From positions 1 to 64,000 of the forward strand of contig VGBR01000004.1 of assembly GCA_016870355.1 (NCBI GenBank): a DNA stretch of 64,000 nt, in the 5' to 3' direction. Both the position numbers and the translations under genes were made by a program. Below, piece by piece: positions 24,713 to 32,434 of this stretch. How positions within the stretch are numbered: position 1 is the stretch's first letter; every line of letters begins with the position of its first letter. This DNA is from Actinomycetota bacterium. GTDB taxonomy: Bacteria; Actinomycetota; Acidimicrobiia; IMCC26256; PALSA-555. Under the pieces are notes generated by a model. It searched no databases. It was not told the DNA's origin and saw only the letters and a program-made list of their open reading frames with translations.

Positions 24713-25126
24713 CTACGAGGTCGAGCCTGGTCGTGGTGGAAACCTGCCGTAGCGCGCGGCCCAGAGGCCGACGAGACCGAGCGACAACATCGGGACCAGT
24801 GCACCGAAGGGCTCGGACGCGGTGGTGCCGATGGCGATCACGACGTTGACCGCCAGGGCCCAGAACAGCTGCATCCGAACCTCGCGAGGTGCGTCACCAA
24901 CCGTGAGGAACAGGTTGGCGACCACGATGTCGTCTCCTTGCGCGCTCCTCGTGAAGGCAGCCGCGAACACCCAGGGCCACACGACCATCGACAGCGCGAA
25001 GAGCAGCAGTGCAGTAGCGACCGCGGGAGCCTTGAACGAGTCGACGCCGAGCGCATGCGGCACCGCCGTCGCCGCGAACAACAGGTTCGACGCCCACGAT
25101 GTCGCGATGATCCGTCCGCCCGGCAC
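24713..25126 (-). CDS. Small multi-spanning membrane protein
   Basis: The 137-residue protein has about four membrane segments: near residues 12-28, 35-57 (ATALLLFALSMVVWPWVFAAAF), 85-102 (QLFWALAVNVVIAIGTTA) and 108-125. No family motif is recognised. It precedes, on the same strand, the SRPBCC-ROK-LLM group and follows the glycosyltransferase gene by about 30 bases, so it may belong to either transcript. Confidence 0.75.
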   Translation of the reverse strand: MPGGRIIATSWASNLLFAATAVPHALGVDSFKAPAVATALLLFALSMVVWPWVFAAAFTRSAQGDDIVVANLFLTVGDAPREVRMQLFWALAVNVVIAIGTTASEPFGALVPMLSLGLVGLWAARYGRFPPRPGSTS

Positions 25127-25156
25127 GATTGCCGAGGCTAGCGACGCACCCCCACG

Positions 25157-26284
25157 TTACGGGTGCTCGAAAACGGTGAGGTCGCCGCGGGCGAGTGGGG
25201 CGAGTCGTTGCACGAGCGCGTCGTAGGAGTAGCCCGTCTCCGCCCGTTGCCGCGCCGCGGCTCCCATTCGGGTCCGCGCTTCGTCGTCACCCAGCAGTTG
25301 ACCTAGGACGTCGCGCACGGCAACGACGTCGCGGGGCTCGACGACATGCCCAGTCTCGCCGTCCAGCACTGCTTCGGCCGATCCCCCGCTGCGGCCGGCG
25401 ACCACCGGGATCCCGCACGCTGCAGCCTCGAGGAACACGATCCCGAAGCCCTCGGCTTCCAACCCGGCCCATCGATCGCGACACAGCATCGCGAACACGT
25501 CTGCGCACGCGTAGAGAGCGGGTAGATCCGCGTCGGACACGCGGCCGAGGAAGTGCGCCCGATCTCCGAGGCGTCGCGCCCGTCGGCGCAGCCGCTGCTC
25601 GTCGCGTCCCGTGCCTGCGATCGCGACGTGAACACCGTCGAGGCCGTGCACCGCATCGAGCACGACGTCGAAGCCCTTGCGCGGGACCAAGCGACTCACA
25701 CCGAGCACCAGCGCAGCTTCGATCGGAATGCCGAATTGCGCCCGAGTCGCAGCGCGCACTTCGGCGGCGACAGGCCGGAAGCGGTCGGGATCGACACCGG
25801 GTGGCAAAACCAGCGTCGGCACCGCTCGTCCGGCCACTCGGGTCACGACGGATGACGTGTACGCGCCGGCCACGATCACACCCGCCGCGCCGCGAAGCAC
25901 ACGCCGACCGATCCGATGGGTGACCGGAAGGCGCCCATAGACCATGACCTCTGCCCCGTGAGCAACCACTACATAGGGCGCGCTGGTCAACTTCGGGCCG
26001 ATTGCTCCGAGCGGTACCATCGGGTCGACGAACACGACATCGGCGCCCACCTCAGAGGCCAGCGCGTCGACGCGTCGGCGCATGGCCCGCGTCGGCAAGA
26101 GGAAGCCGGCGTCGGCACGCACGATGCGCAGCGCCTGACGCGCGTCCCACTCGGCTGCGTCGGCATGCGCTGTCGTGAACACACTCGTCTCGTCGGCCGG
26201 CAGTCGGCGCCACAGCTCGTAGAGATAGGACTGGATCCCACCGACCTTGGGCGGGAAGTCGTTCGTGGCGAGAAGCGACGTCAC
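25157..26284 (-). CDS. GT4-type glycosyltransferase (PimB-like)
   Basis: The 375-residue protein has an N-terminal acceptor domain starting LATNDFPPKVGGIQSYLYELWRRL, HGAEVMVYGRLP, and a GT-B donor domain with LGVSRLVPRKGFDVVLDAV, LPALYACADVFAMLCRDRW and the E-x7-E motif EGFGIVFLEAAACGIPVVAG. The FPPKVGGIQ...HGAE pattern is that of PimB'-type mannosyltransferases of phosphatidylinositol mannoside synthesis in actinobacteria, which transfer mannose from GDP-mannose at the membrane. The GTG overlaps the MFS stop by four bases. Confidence 0.87.
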   Translation of the reverse strand: MTSLLATNDFPPKVGGIQSYLYELWRRLPADETSVFTTAHADAAEWDARQALRIVRADAGFLLPTRAMRRRVDALASEVGADVVFVDPMVPLGAIGPKLTSAPYVVVAHGAEVMVYGRLPVTHRIGRRVLRGAAGVIVAGAYTSSVVTRVAGRAVPTLVLPPGVDPDRFRPVAAEVRAATRAQFGIPIEAALVLGVSRLVPRKGFDVVLDAVHGLDGVHVAIAGTGRDEQRLRRRARRLGDRAHFLGRVSDADLPALYACADVFAMLCRDRWAGLEAEGFGIVFLEAAACGIPVVAGRSGGSAEAVLDGETGHVVEPRDVVAVRDVLGQLLGDDEARTRMGAAARQRAETGYSYDALVQRLAPLARGDLTVFEHP

Positions 26285-27477
26285 GGGGCCGGATGCTCGG
26301 ACGCGAGCGCGCCCGCGTCGTCGAGCACGACGGGATGGGTGGTCGTCGTTGGTCGGAGCCGCAGGCCGATGACACCGATGGCGGCGGCGACCGCGCCGGC
26401 CGCAAACGCCGCTCGGTAGCCGCCGAACGATGCGACGCCTCCGACGATGAGGGAACCCAGCCCCTGGGAGAGGTCGAAGAAGCCACTGAACGTGCCGAGC
26501 ACCGATGCTCGTTCGGTGTCGGGCGCGGCACCGAGCGCTAACAGCAACAGGGCGGGATAGAGCAACGACGCCCCGGCCGCGAGCGCAACCGTTCCGGCGA
26601 TGAGGCCGGCGGTGGTCCCCCAACTCGCCATGACCAACATGCCGAGCGTCGTGAAGGCGAGGGCAAGCGTGCCCGCGGTTCGACCACCCAGGACGTCGGG
26701 GAGCTTGGCGCCCACCACCCGAACCACCAGCACCAGCCCGCCGTAGATCAAGAACACCGTCTCGGCGCTCCCCAGGCTCACGTCGTCTACATAGAGAGGT
26801 ACGAACGCGCTGAAGGCGGCAAGCGCGATGAGGCCGGAGAACAACACCGTGCCCGGGCCGACCGCGGCGCGGTTGATGATCCGCTTGTCGATCGGCTCCC
26901 CCTCGGGACGGGGCACCTCGCGACTGAACGCGCCCAGCAGCGCGGCGAGGCCACCGAGCGCGCCACTCACGATCCAGACCGTGCCCGACCCTTCAGCATC
27001 GAGCACGGCTTCGCCGATCGCGGGGCCGAACGCCATCCCGCCGTACACGGCCACCGACCAATAGCTGAAGGCCTCGCCGCGACGGTCCATCGGCGCGAGG
27101 TCGGCGATCATCGCCGCGGCACCGACGAAGAACGCCGCCTCACCGAGTCCCGTGAGGGCTCGAGCGAAGATCAGGAACGGGAGGGAGTCGACGGCGCCGT
27201 ACAGAAGGACCGAGCCTCCGACCACGAGAGCCCCGCTGACGATGAGCACGCGTCGCCCAAACCGATCACCGAGACGACCCGCGTACGGTCGCAGCAACAC
27301 CGCGCCGACGAACAGTGCGCCGACCGCGACGCCGACTTCGACGCTTCCGCCATTGAGGTCGTGCTTCACGTACTGCGGCACGACCGGCAGGACCACGCCG
27401 AGAGCCAAGAAGTACAGCAATCCCGACGCGACCACGAGCGCGAATCGTGCGGTGATCAGGCGTTCGCGCGACTCCAT
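26281..27477 (-). CDS. MFS transporter
   Basis: The 398-residue protein has about twelve membrane segments and the MFS signature RPYAGRLGDRFGRRVLIVSGALV between helices 2 and 3 (about residues 63-85), with a weaker repeat LPDVLGGRTAGTLALAF in the second half. The substrate is not predictable; drug-export-like MFS proteins have this pattern. It is coupled by a GTGA overlap to the glycosyltransferase gene and follows an enoyl-CoA hydratase gene after seven bases. Confidence 0.92.
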   Translation of the reverse strand: MESRERLITARFALVVASGLLYFLALGVVLPVVPQYVKHDLNGGSVEVGVAVGALFVGAVLLRPYAGRLGDRFGRRVLIVSGALVVGGSVLLYGAVDSLPFLIFARALTGLGEAAFFVGAAAMIADLAPMDRRGEAFSYWSVAVYGGMAFGPAIGEAVLDAEGSGTVWIVSGALGGLAALLGAFSREVPRPEGEPIDKRIINRAAVGPGTVLFSGLIALAAFSAFVPLYVDDVSLGSAETVFLIYGGLVLVVRVVGAKLPDVLGGRTAGTLALAFTTLGMLVMASWGTTAGLIAGTVALAAGASLLYPALLLLALGAAPDTERASVLGTFSGFFDLSQGLGSLIVGGVASFGGYRAAFAAGAVAAAIGVIGLRLRPTTTTHPVVLDDAGALASEHPAP

Positions 27478-27484
27478 CCGAAGA

Positions 27485-28156
27485 TCAGATGTCGAGCGTG
27501 GTGTCGAGGTTGATCCCCGCGCGTCGTAGGATCTTCGCCTTCATACGCACCAGCACATTGCGCGGCGCCGCCGCGATCTCTGTGGCCGTCGTGCGCGCCT
27601 CGTCGAGGACGTCCGCCTGCGACGAGACCCGGCTGACCAGGCCGAGCCGGAGCGCGGCCTCGGCATCGATGCGACGGCCAGTCAGCGCGAGGTCACGCGC
27701 GACTGCTCCACCGACGAGATCGTGCAGTGGCGCGTACACAACCTGACTGAACGCGTGCTCGGGATGCGCGAACACCGCGGTGTGAGCCGCGATCCGAAGG
27801 TCGCACATGGCCGCGAGATCGAATCCACCTCCGTACGCTGGCCCGTTGACGGCCGCGACCGTCGGGAGCGGGAACTCGATCACGGTGCGGTGCCACCGGT
27901 CACTCGACGCCCACAGCTCGTCGGCTCGCTCAGGCTGGGCGAACTCGTCCAGATCGAAGCCCGCGCTGAACACCTCTCCGTCCCCGGTGATGATCACGAC
28001 TCGGCAGCCCTCGTCGGCGGCGAGCCCGTCGAGCGCGTCGCTCATCTGATCGCGGAGGGCGATCGAGAGCGCGTTGCGCTTGTCGGCTCGAGTGAGCGTG
28101 ACGACCGCGATCCCTGCCTCGTCGGGCGCGTCGCAGGCGACGAGCGACTCGCTCAC
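27485..28156 (-). CDS. Enoyl-CoA hydratase/isomerase family protein (short)
   Basis: The 223-residue crotonase has VVTLTRADKRNALSIALRDQM near residue 18, the oxyanion segment GEVFSAGFDLDEF near 60, and AAVNGPAYGGGFDLAAMCDLRIAAHTAVFAHPEHAF near 100-135. It is about 30-40 residues shorter than usual, the loss being at the C-terminal helical region. The GTG start forms a GTGA overlap with the flavoprotein stop, which supports this start over longer readings. Confidence 0.88.
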   Translation of the reverse strand: MSESLVACDAPDEAGIAVVTLTRADKRNALSIALRDQMSDALDGLAADEGCRVVIITGDGEVFSAGFDLDEFAQPERADELWASSDRWHRTVIEFPLPTVAAVNGPAYGGGFDLAAMCDLRIAAHTAVFAHPEHAFSQVVYAPLHDLVGGAVARDLALTGRRIDAEAALRLGLVSRVSSQADVLDEARTTATEIAAAPRNVLVRMKAKILRRAGINLDTTLDI

Positions 28157-29355
28157 GATGCCAGCGCCGCACGCGCGTCGTCGATGCTCGCGCGCTCGCT
28201 CACCAGCCGACGCAGCTGCATCAACACGCGTGGACGGCTGAACGCCACACCGCCGACCAACCGGCCGTTGCGACCGACCGCGGCCGCGAAGCGCAGCTCT
28301 CCGAAGGACCCGTCGACGACCTCGATCGTGTCGTCGCCGCGCACGTGGCCTGCCACCTGGATCTTCACGTCGTACTGATCGGACCACACGAACGGCACGG
28401 GCGCGAACGGTACTGCCGCGTCGTCCGATGTCAGGAGCCGTTGCGCCGCCGCGATCCCCTGCTCGGCTGCGTTCGTCCAGTGCTCCAGGCGCATCAGCTC
28501 GTCGTCGAACAACGGGTTCGGCCAGCGGCAGACGTCTCCCGCGCACACGATTCCCGGAGCTGCGAGCAAGGTCGCGTCACACACGACGCCGTTGTCGATG
28601 GTGAGTCCCGAACCGTCGAGCCATGCCGTCGTGGGCACAACGCCGACCCCGACCACCACCACATCGGCATCGACGGTCGAGCCATCGTCGAGGCGCACCT
28701 GCTCGACCCGATCCTTCCCTTCGAACCCGGCCACGCCCACAGCGGTGCGCAGATCGACGCCGCGGTCTCGGTGCAACCGGGCCAGCACGTTGCCGAGCTC
28801 GGGACCGAGGCCGCGCACCATCGGCGCGGGGAGCGCTTCGAGCATCGTCACGTCGAGGTGTCGTCCCCGACATGTCGCGGCAACTTCGGCGCCGATGAAG
28901 CCGGCCCCGACCACCACCACGCGGGGGTTGCGCTCGAGCTCGGTGCGGATGGCGAGGCAATCGTCGAGGGTCCGCAGCACGTGGACGCCTTCGAGCGAGG
29001 GGGTGTCTGGCAGCTCCCGCGGATGGGCTCCCGTCGCGATCACGCATCCCTCGAACTCGATGCGCTCGCCATCGTCGAGCGTCACCACTCTCCCCGCGAC
29101 GTCGAGGTCGGTCGCCCGCCGTCCGAGCCGGAGGTCGAGCGAAAGGTCGTCGTAGGACTGGCGCCGGAGCGCGATCTCATCGGGTTGAGTCGAGCCGGCG
29201 AGCACGTCCTTCGAGAGCGGCGGACGGTCGTACGGGAGGTGCGCTTCCTCCCCGATCATCACGACGCGCCCGTCGAACCCGAGCCGGCGCAGCTCCTCCG
29301 CCGCGCGCAAGCCCGCCAGTGACGCGCCGACCACTGCGTAGGTCGTCGTCGGCAT
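28153..29355 (-). CDS. FAD-dependent oxidoreductase (ferredoxin/rubredoxin reductase-like)
   Basis: The 400-residue flavoprotein has an N-terminal FAD motif YAVVGASLAGLRAAEELRRLG (6-26), YDRPPLSKDVLAG, CVIATGAHPRELP, the second dinucleotide fold VVVVGAGFIGAEVAATCR near 146-163, GIVCAGDVCRWPNPLF and a reductase C-terminal domain starting near 320. These are typical of reductases that pass electrons from NAD(P)H to ferredoxins of P450s or ring-hydroxylating oxygenases. The P450/ferredoxin pair at 51.5-53 kb lacks its own reductase, so this is a possible partner (inference). TAGGGT lies nine bases before the ATG. Confidence 0.9.
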   Translation of the reverse strand: MPTTTYAVVGASLAGLRAAEELRRLGFDGRVVMIGEEAHLPYDRPPLSKDVLAGSTQPDEIALRRQSYDDLSLDLRLGRRATDLDVAGRVVTLDDGERIEFEGCVIATGAHPRELPDTPSLEGVHVLRTLDDCLAIRTELERNPRVVVVGAGFIGAEVAATCRGRHLDVTMLEALPAPMVRGLGPELGNVLARLHRDRGVDLRTAVGVAGFEGKDRVEQVRLDDGSTVDADVVVVGVGVVPTTAWLDGSGLTIDNGVVCDATLLAAPGIVCAGDVCRWPNPLFDDELMRLEHWTNAAEQGIAAAQRLLTSDDAAVPFAPVPFVWSDQYDVKIQVAGHVRGDDTIEVVDGSFGELRFAAAVGRNGRLVGGVAFSRPRVLMQLRRLVSERASIDDARAALAS

Positions 29356-29412
29356 GACCGGGCGACCCTACCCGTGCCATCCTTCGGCCAAAGGTGAACG
29401 ACCGCGCGTAGA

Positions 29413-29489
29413 CATCGGGTGTGGCTTCGCCACCCCGATGCCGGTGGAGACGGAGCCCGCAGAGTCGACCAATGATGCAGGTACCCTGC
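29413..29489 (+). repeat. Composite repeat and CAGGTACCCTGC promoter element
   Basis: A hairpin with core GGC-ttc-GCC (29413-29440, one bulge) is followed after five bases by the 26-base tail (29446-29471) and then, seven bases beyond GTCGACC, by CAGGTACCCTGC (29478-29489). The TACCCT is a -10 candidate for the enoyl-CoA hydratase gene at 29545. Tail, gap and promoter string match 20390-20431. Confidence 0.65.
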
Positions 29490-29544
29490 GGCGCAGAGAG
29501 CCGGGGCCCGAATGGCCCGGCGCGGAGAGCCAAGAGTGGAATCG

Positions 29545-30363
29545 ATGACTGATGAAGACCTTCTGTCGACCACCGAGAACAACGTGCGGTGGTTGACGAT
29601 CAACCGACCGGACTCGGGCAACGCGATCACGCCCGACGTGCGCAACCGCATCATCGACCACCTCGCCGAAGCGAATGAGTCCTACGACATCCGCGCCGTG
29701 GTGATCACCGCCAGCGGCGAGAAGCACTTCTGCACCGGCGCGGACCTGCGGGCGGGTGGCGCGCAGCCGCCACCGAAGCCCGAGGGGATGCCCGAGCGGG
29801 TGACCGGCGACGCGTCCCGCATGATCCGCTCCGGGATCCAGCGCCTCATCGGCGGCATCCTCGACTGTGAGAAGCCGGTCATCGCGGCGGTGAACGGCAC
29901 CGCGGCCGGCGGAGGCGCGCAGATCGTCATGGCGTGCGACCTCGCTGTGGCGGCGGACAACGCGCGGTTGATCCAGGTGTTCGTGCGGCGCGGCCTCATC
30001 CCCGACGGCGGCGGCGCATACCTGCTCCCCCGCGTCGTCGGCATGAAGAAGGCCAAGGAGCTCGTGTTCTTCGGCGACGACGTCAATGCCGACGAGGCGG
30101 AGCGGCTCGGGCTCTACAACAAGGTGGTGCCCCAGGCCGAGCTGCACGCGACGGCCAAGGAGTGGGCGGAGCGGCTCGCCTCCGGCCCGACGCGCACGAT
30201 CGGGTACGCGAAGCGACTGCTCAACCAGTCGCCCGATGTCGACCGGGCCACGAGCTTCGAACAGGAATCGCATCTCGTCGAGCTCGTGACGGCCACCGAG
30301 GACTGCATGGAGGGCCGCATGAGCTTCATGGAGCGCCGCGATCCCGAGTTCAAAGGCTGGTAG
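29545..30363 (+). CDS. Enoyl-CoA hydratase/isomerase family protein
   Basis: The 272-residue crotonase shows WLTINRPDSGNAITPDVRNRI near residue 16, GEKHFCTGADLRAGG near 66 and AAVNGTAAGGGAQIVMACDLAVAADNARLIQVFVRRGLIPDGGGAYLLPRVVG near 112-165, where PDGG marks the usual second catalytic-residue position. It probably hydrates or isomerises an acyl-CoA. It is followed five bases later by a thiolase-like gene and then a DUF35 gene, forming a catabolic operon. Confidence 0.92.
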   Translation: MTDEDLLSTTENNVRWLTINRPDSGNAITPDVRNRIIDHLAEANESYDIRAVVITASGEKHFCTGADLRAGGAQPPPKPEGMPERVTGDASRMIRSGIQRLIGGILDCEKPVIAAVNGTAAGGGAQIVMACDLAVAADNARLIQVFVRRGLIPDGGGAYLLPRVVGMKKAKELVFFGDDVNADEAERLGLYNKVVPQAELHATAKEWAERLASGPTRTIGYAKRLLNQSPDVDRATSFEQESHLVELVTATEDCMEGRMSFMERRDPEFKGW

Positions 30364-30368
30364 CTGCC

Positions 30369-31529
30369 GTGGCCAAGGCATTCCTCCAAGACAAGGTCGC
30401 CATCGCCGGGATCGGGCAGACATCGTTCGGCAAGGGGATCGAGGACAGCGAGCTGTCGCTCGGCTGCCAAGCGATCTCGATGGCGCTCGACGAGTGTGGC
30501 ATCGCGCCTTCGGAGGTCGACGGCACTGCGTCGTTCACGATGGAGCTCAACCGCGAGGTCGACATCGCCCGCAACGTGGGCTTCGGCGACGTGACCTTCT
30601 TCTCGCAGGTCGGCTACGGCGGCGGGGCCGGCTGCGGCACCATCTTGCATGCAGCGATGGCCGTCGCCACCGGGCAGTGCCGAGTCGCCGTGGCGTGGCG
30701 AGCCCGCAAGCGCGCCGCGAAGGCGAGTCGGCCGTGGTCGCAGGTACCGGCACGGCTCGACGACCACTGGATGTGGAGCCGCCCGTTCGGGCTGCTTCGC
30801 CCGGTCGACGAGGTGGCGATGCTCACTCGGCGCTACATGCATGAGTACGGCGCCACCCGGGACCACCTGGCGAACGTCGCGATCGCGTTCCGCAAGCACG
30901 CCAACCGCAATCCGAACGCCACGATGCGCGAGAAGACGCTCAGTCGTGAGCAGTACATGGAAGCGCGCTGGATCTCCGAGCCCCTGTGCCTCTTCGACAA
31001 CTGCCTGGAAACCGACGGCGCGCTTGCCGCGGTGCTCGTGCCCGCGGAGCGCGCCAAGGACTTGCCGACGAAGCCGGTGTACGTGCACTCGGCCGCGCAG
31101 GGCATTCCGCCCCAGCACCAGACGATGATCAACTACTTCAACGAGGATCCGCTGCTCGGTCCCTCGTGGGCTGCGGCCGGTCAGCTGTGGGGTGGGTCGG
31201 AGTTCAAGCCCGACGACGTGAAGGTCGCGCAGATCTACGACGCGTTCAGCCCGCTCGTGCCGCTCTCGCTCGAGGGCTACGGCTTCTGCGGACGAGGTGA
31301 AGGCGCGGAGTTCACGAACGACGGCGCGCTCGAGTGGCCGAACGGTCGTCTGCCGACCAACACCGCCGGCGGCGGCATGTCGGAGGCGTACGTGCACGGC
31401 TTCAACCTCGTGCTCGAAGGCGTGCGTCAGATGCGCGGCACGTCGACGAGTCAGGTCGAGAACGCCGACAGCTGTCTCGTCACGAGCGGTGAGGGTGTGC
31501 CGACGAGCGCACTCCTCCTGAGAAATTGA
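30369..31529 (+). CDS. Thiolase-like lipid-transfer protein (Ltp family)
   Basis: The 386-residue protein has the thiolase fold of the Ltp/SCP-X type: VAIAGIGQTSFGKGIEDSELSLGCQAISMALDECGI at the N-terminus, VGYGGGAGCGTILHAAMAVATGQCRVAVAW near 75-105, AQIYDAFSPLVPLSLEGYGFCGRGEG near 285-310 and LPTNTAGGGMSEAYVHGFN near 325. In steroid side-chain degradation such proteins act as retro-aldolases together with a DUF35 OB-fold partner; the DUF35 gene follows here. Catabolism of a sterol-like or branched acyl-CoA is inferred. GTG start five bases after the crotonase stop. Confidence 0.88.
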   Translation: MAKAFLQDKVAIAGIGQTSFGKGIEDSELSLGCQAISMALDECGIAPSEVDGTASFTMELNREVDIARNVGFGDVTFFSQVGYGGGAGCGTILHAAMAVATGQCRVAVAWRARKRAAKASRPWSQVPARLDDHWMWSRPFGLLRPVDEVAMLTRRYMHEYGATRDHLANVAIAFRKHANRNPNATMREKTLSREQYMEARWISEPLCLFDNCLETDGALAAVLVPAERAKDLPTKPVYVHSAAQGIPPQHQTMINYFNEDPLLGPSWAAAGQLWGGSEFKPDDVKVAQIYDAFSPLVPLSLEGYGFCGRGEGAEFTNDGALEWPNGRLPTNTAGGGMSEAYVHGFNLVLEGVRQMRGTSTSQVENADSCLVTSGEGVPTSALLLRN

Positions 31530-31595
31530 CCCAACCATGCGAAGCGAGCGGAGCGGATGCGACGGTGGTGGAATGAGCGGAGCGGAAGCGGAGCA

Positions 31596-32039
31596 ATGGT
31601 GATGATGGAAGCCAAGCTGCTGTTGCCCGACGTCGAAGAAGAGAACGGCGCGCCGTTCTGGGCTGGCGCGGCTCGCGATGAGCTGCTCGTGCAAGCGTGC
31701 GGCGCGTGTGGGAACTGGCGGTTCCCACCGCGACCGATGTGCCCGCACTGTCGATCGGTCGAGACGAAGTGGGAGCGCGCGTCCGGCAACGCCAAGGTGT
31801 GGGGGTTCGTCGTGCCCCATCCCCCACTCCTGCCCGCCTATGCGGAGCTCGCGCCCTACAACGTGATCGTGGTGGAGCTCGACGAGGACCCGACGATCCG
31901 AATGGTCGGGAACCTGCTTGCGTCACCCGATGGCGCCCTCAACGAGATCGACCCGTCGACGATCGAGATCGGCGAGCCGGTGCGCGTCGTCTTCCAGAAG
32001 GTCGACGACGTCACCCTGCCGAGATGGGTTCGGGCCTGA
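31596..32039 (+). CDS. DUF35/OB-fold zinc-ribbon protein
   Basis: The 147-residue protein has the DUF35 layout: an N-terminal helix, a rubredoxin-like zinc ribbon with CGACGNWRFPPRPMCPHC (two CxxC pairs, residues 34-51), then an OB-fold (KVWGFVVPHPPLLPAYAELAPYNVIVVELDED). Members bind and stabilise thiolase-like enzymes and can bind acyl-CoA. The adjacent Ltp-type thiolase is the obvious partner. Starts at ATG 31596 or the ATGs just after; the longer upstream reading covers a repetitive GCGGAGCGGA sequence. Confidence 0.88.
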   Translation: MVMMEAKLLLPDVEEENGAPFWAGAARDELLVQACGACGNWRFPPRPMCPHCRSVETKWERASGNAKVWGFVVPHPPLLPAYAELAPYNVIVVELDEDPTIRMVGNLLASPDGALNEIDPSTIEIGEPVRVVFQKVDDVTLPRWVRA

Positions 32040-32060
32040 CGCCGCGCTCGCCCCGAAAGA

Positions 32061-32092
32061 GAAGAGCCCCGACCCTGAGGTCGGGGCTCTTC
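32061..32092 (+). terminator. Strong 14-bp hairpin ending the crotonase-Ltp-DUF35 operon
   Basis: GAAGAGCCCCGACC (32061-32074) pairs perfectly with 32079-32092 around a ctga loop. It lies 21 bases after the DUF35 stop, and on the other strand 60 bases past the end of the 41-residue gene, so it may act in both directions. Confidence 0.8.
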
Positions 32093-32152
32093 GTACACCG
32101 GGATGGCGGCGGGACGGGGGGAGACCCGCCGCGCCACCGGCGTAGTTCTTGT

Positions 32153-32278
32153 TCAGGCCGCCTTGCGCTCGGCCGCCGGCTCGGTGCCGGTGCGGAGGTC
32201 GGACAGTGCCCGCTCCCACCGGAGCTGCCGAGCGAGCCAAGCCAGTGCCTTCGCACGATCCTGGGTCTCGGTCGCCAT
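32153..32278 (-). CDS. 41-residue protein divergent from MerR regulator
   Basis: A short gene reads MATETQDRAKALAWLARQL and continues RWERALSDLRTGTEPAAERKAA: one charged amphipathic helix with a basic end. It has an unusually good ribosome site, GAGAGGAGG, eight bases before the ATG. It is driven from the same 60-base control region as the divergent MerR gene, whose overlapping promoters are clear. I do not recognise a family. The RBS, the start and the promoter together make it a real gene rather than chance; its function may be tied to the MerR protein. Confidence 0.7.
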   Translation of the reverse strand: MATETQDRAKALAWLARQLRWERALSDLRTGTEPAAERKAA

Positions 32279-32335
32279 GTGTGTCCTCCTCTCGATCTTG
32301 CGGCCCTTGTGCTTTTGTGCACAAGAACCGGTGTA

Positions 32336-32395
32336 TTGACACTGAGAGTATCTACTCATAGTGTAGACGCTGTCAAGTTTCGTGACGGACGTCAC
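32336..32395. promoter_or_regulatory. Overlapping divergent promoters with dyads (MerR / 41-residue gene)
   Basis: TTGACA (32336-32341), a 17-base spacer and TAGTGT (32359-32364) make a textbook promoter for the MerR gene. In the opposite direction TTGACA (32376-32371) with TAGATA 16 bases on serves the small gene. CTACTCA-t-AGTGTAG between them is an imperfect dyad, a likely MerR operator. GTGA-cggacg-TCAC (32382-32395) resembles a Crp-type half-site pair. The stretch is strikingly AT-rich for this genome. Confidence 0.7.
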
Positions 32396-32434
32396 ATTGG
32401 GCATCACCAGGGATGCCCCCCGAGCCGAGGGACG

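Noticed and set aside
31530-31595. Repetitive GCGGAGCGGA stretch read as an N-terminal extension of the DUF35 gene
   Set aside because: The extension is low complexity and lacks a ribosome site at its first start, while the ATGs at 31596-31605 match the usual DUF35 start.
30114-31820. 568-residue minus-strand frame over the Ltp gene
   Set aside because: Antisense shadow of the thiolase-like gene; no family pattern or ribosome site.
32382-32395. Crp-type site GTGA-N6-TCAC as a fourth copy of the TGAC-N6-GTCA operator
   Set aside because: The inner half-sites TGAC and GTCA are separated by four bases rather than six and lie further from the start, so it is kept apart from the three matching dyads.
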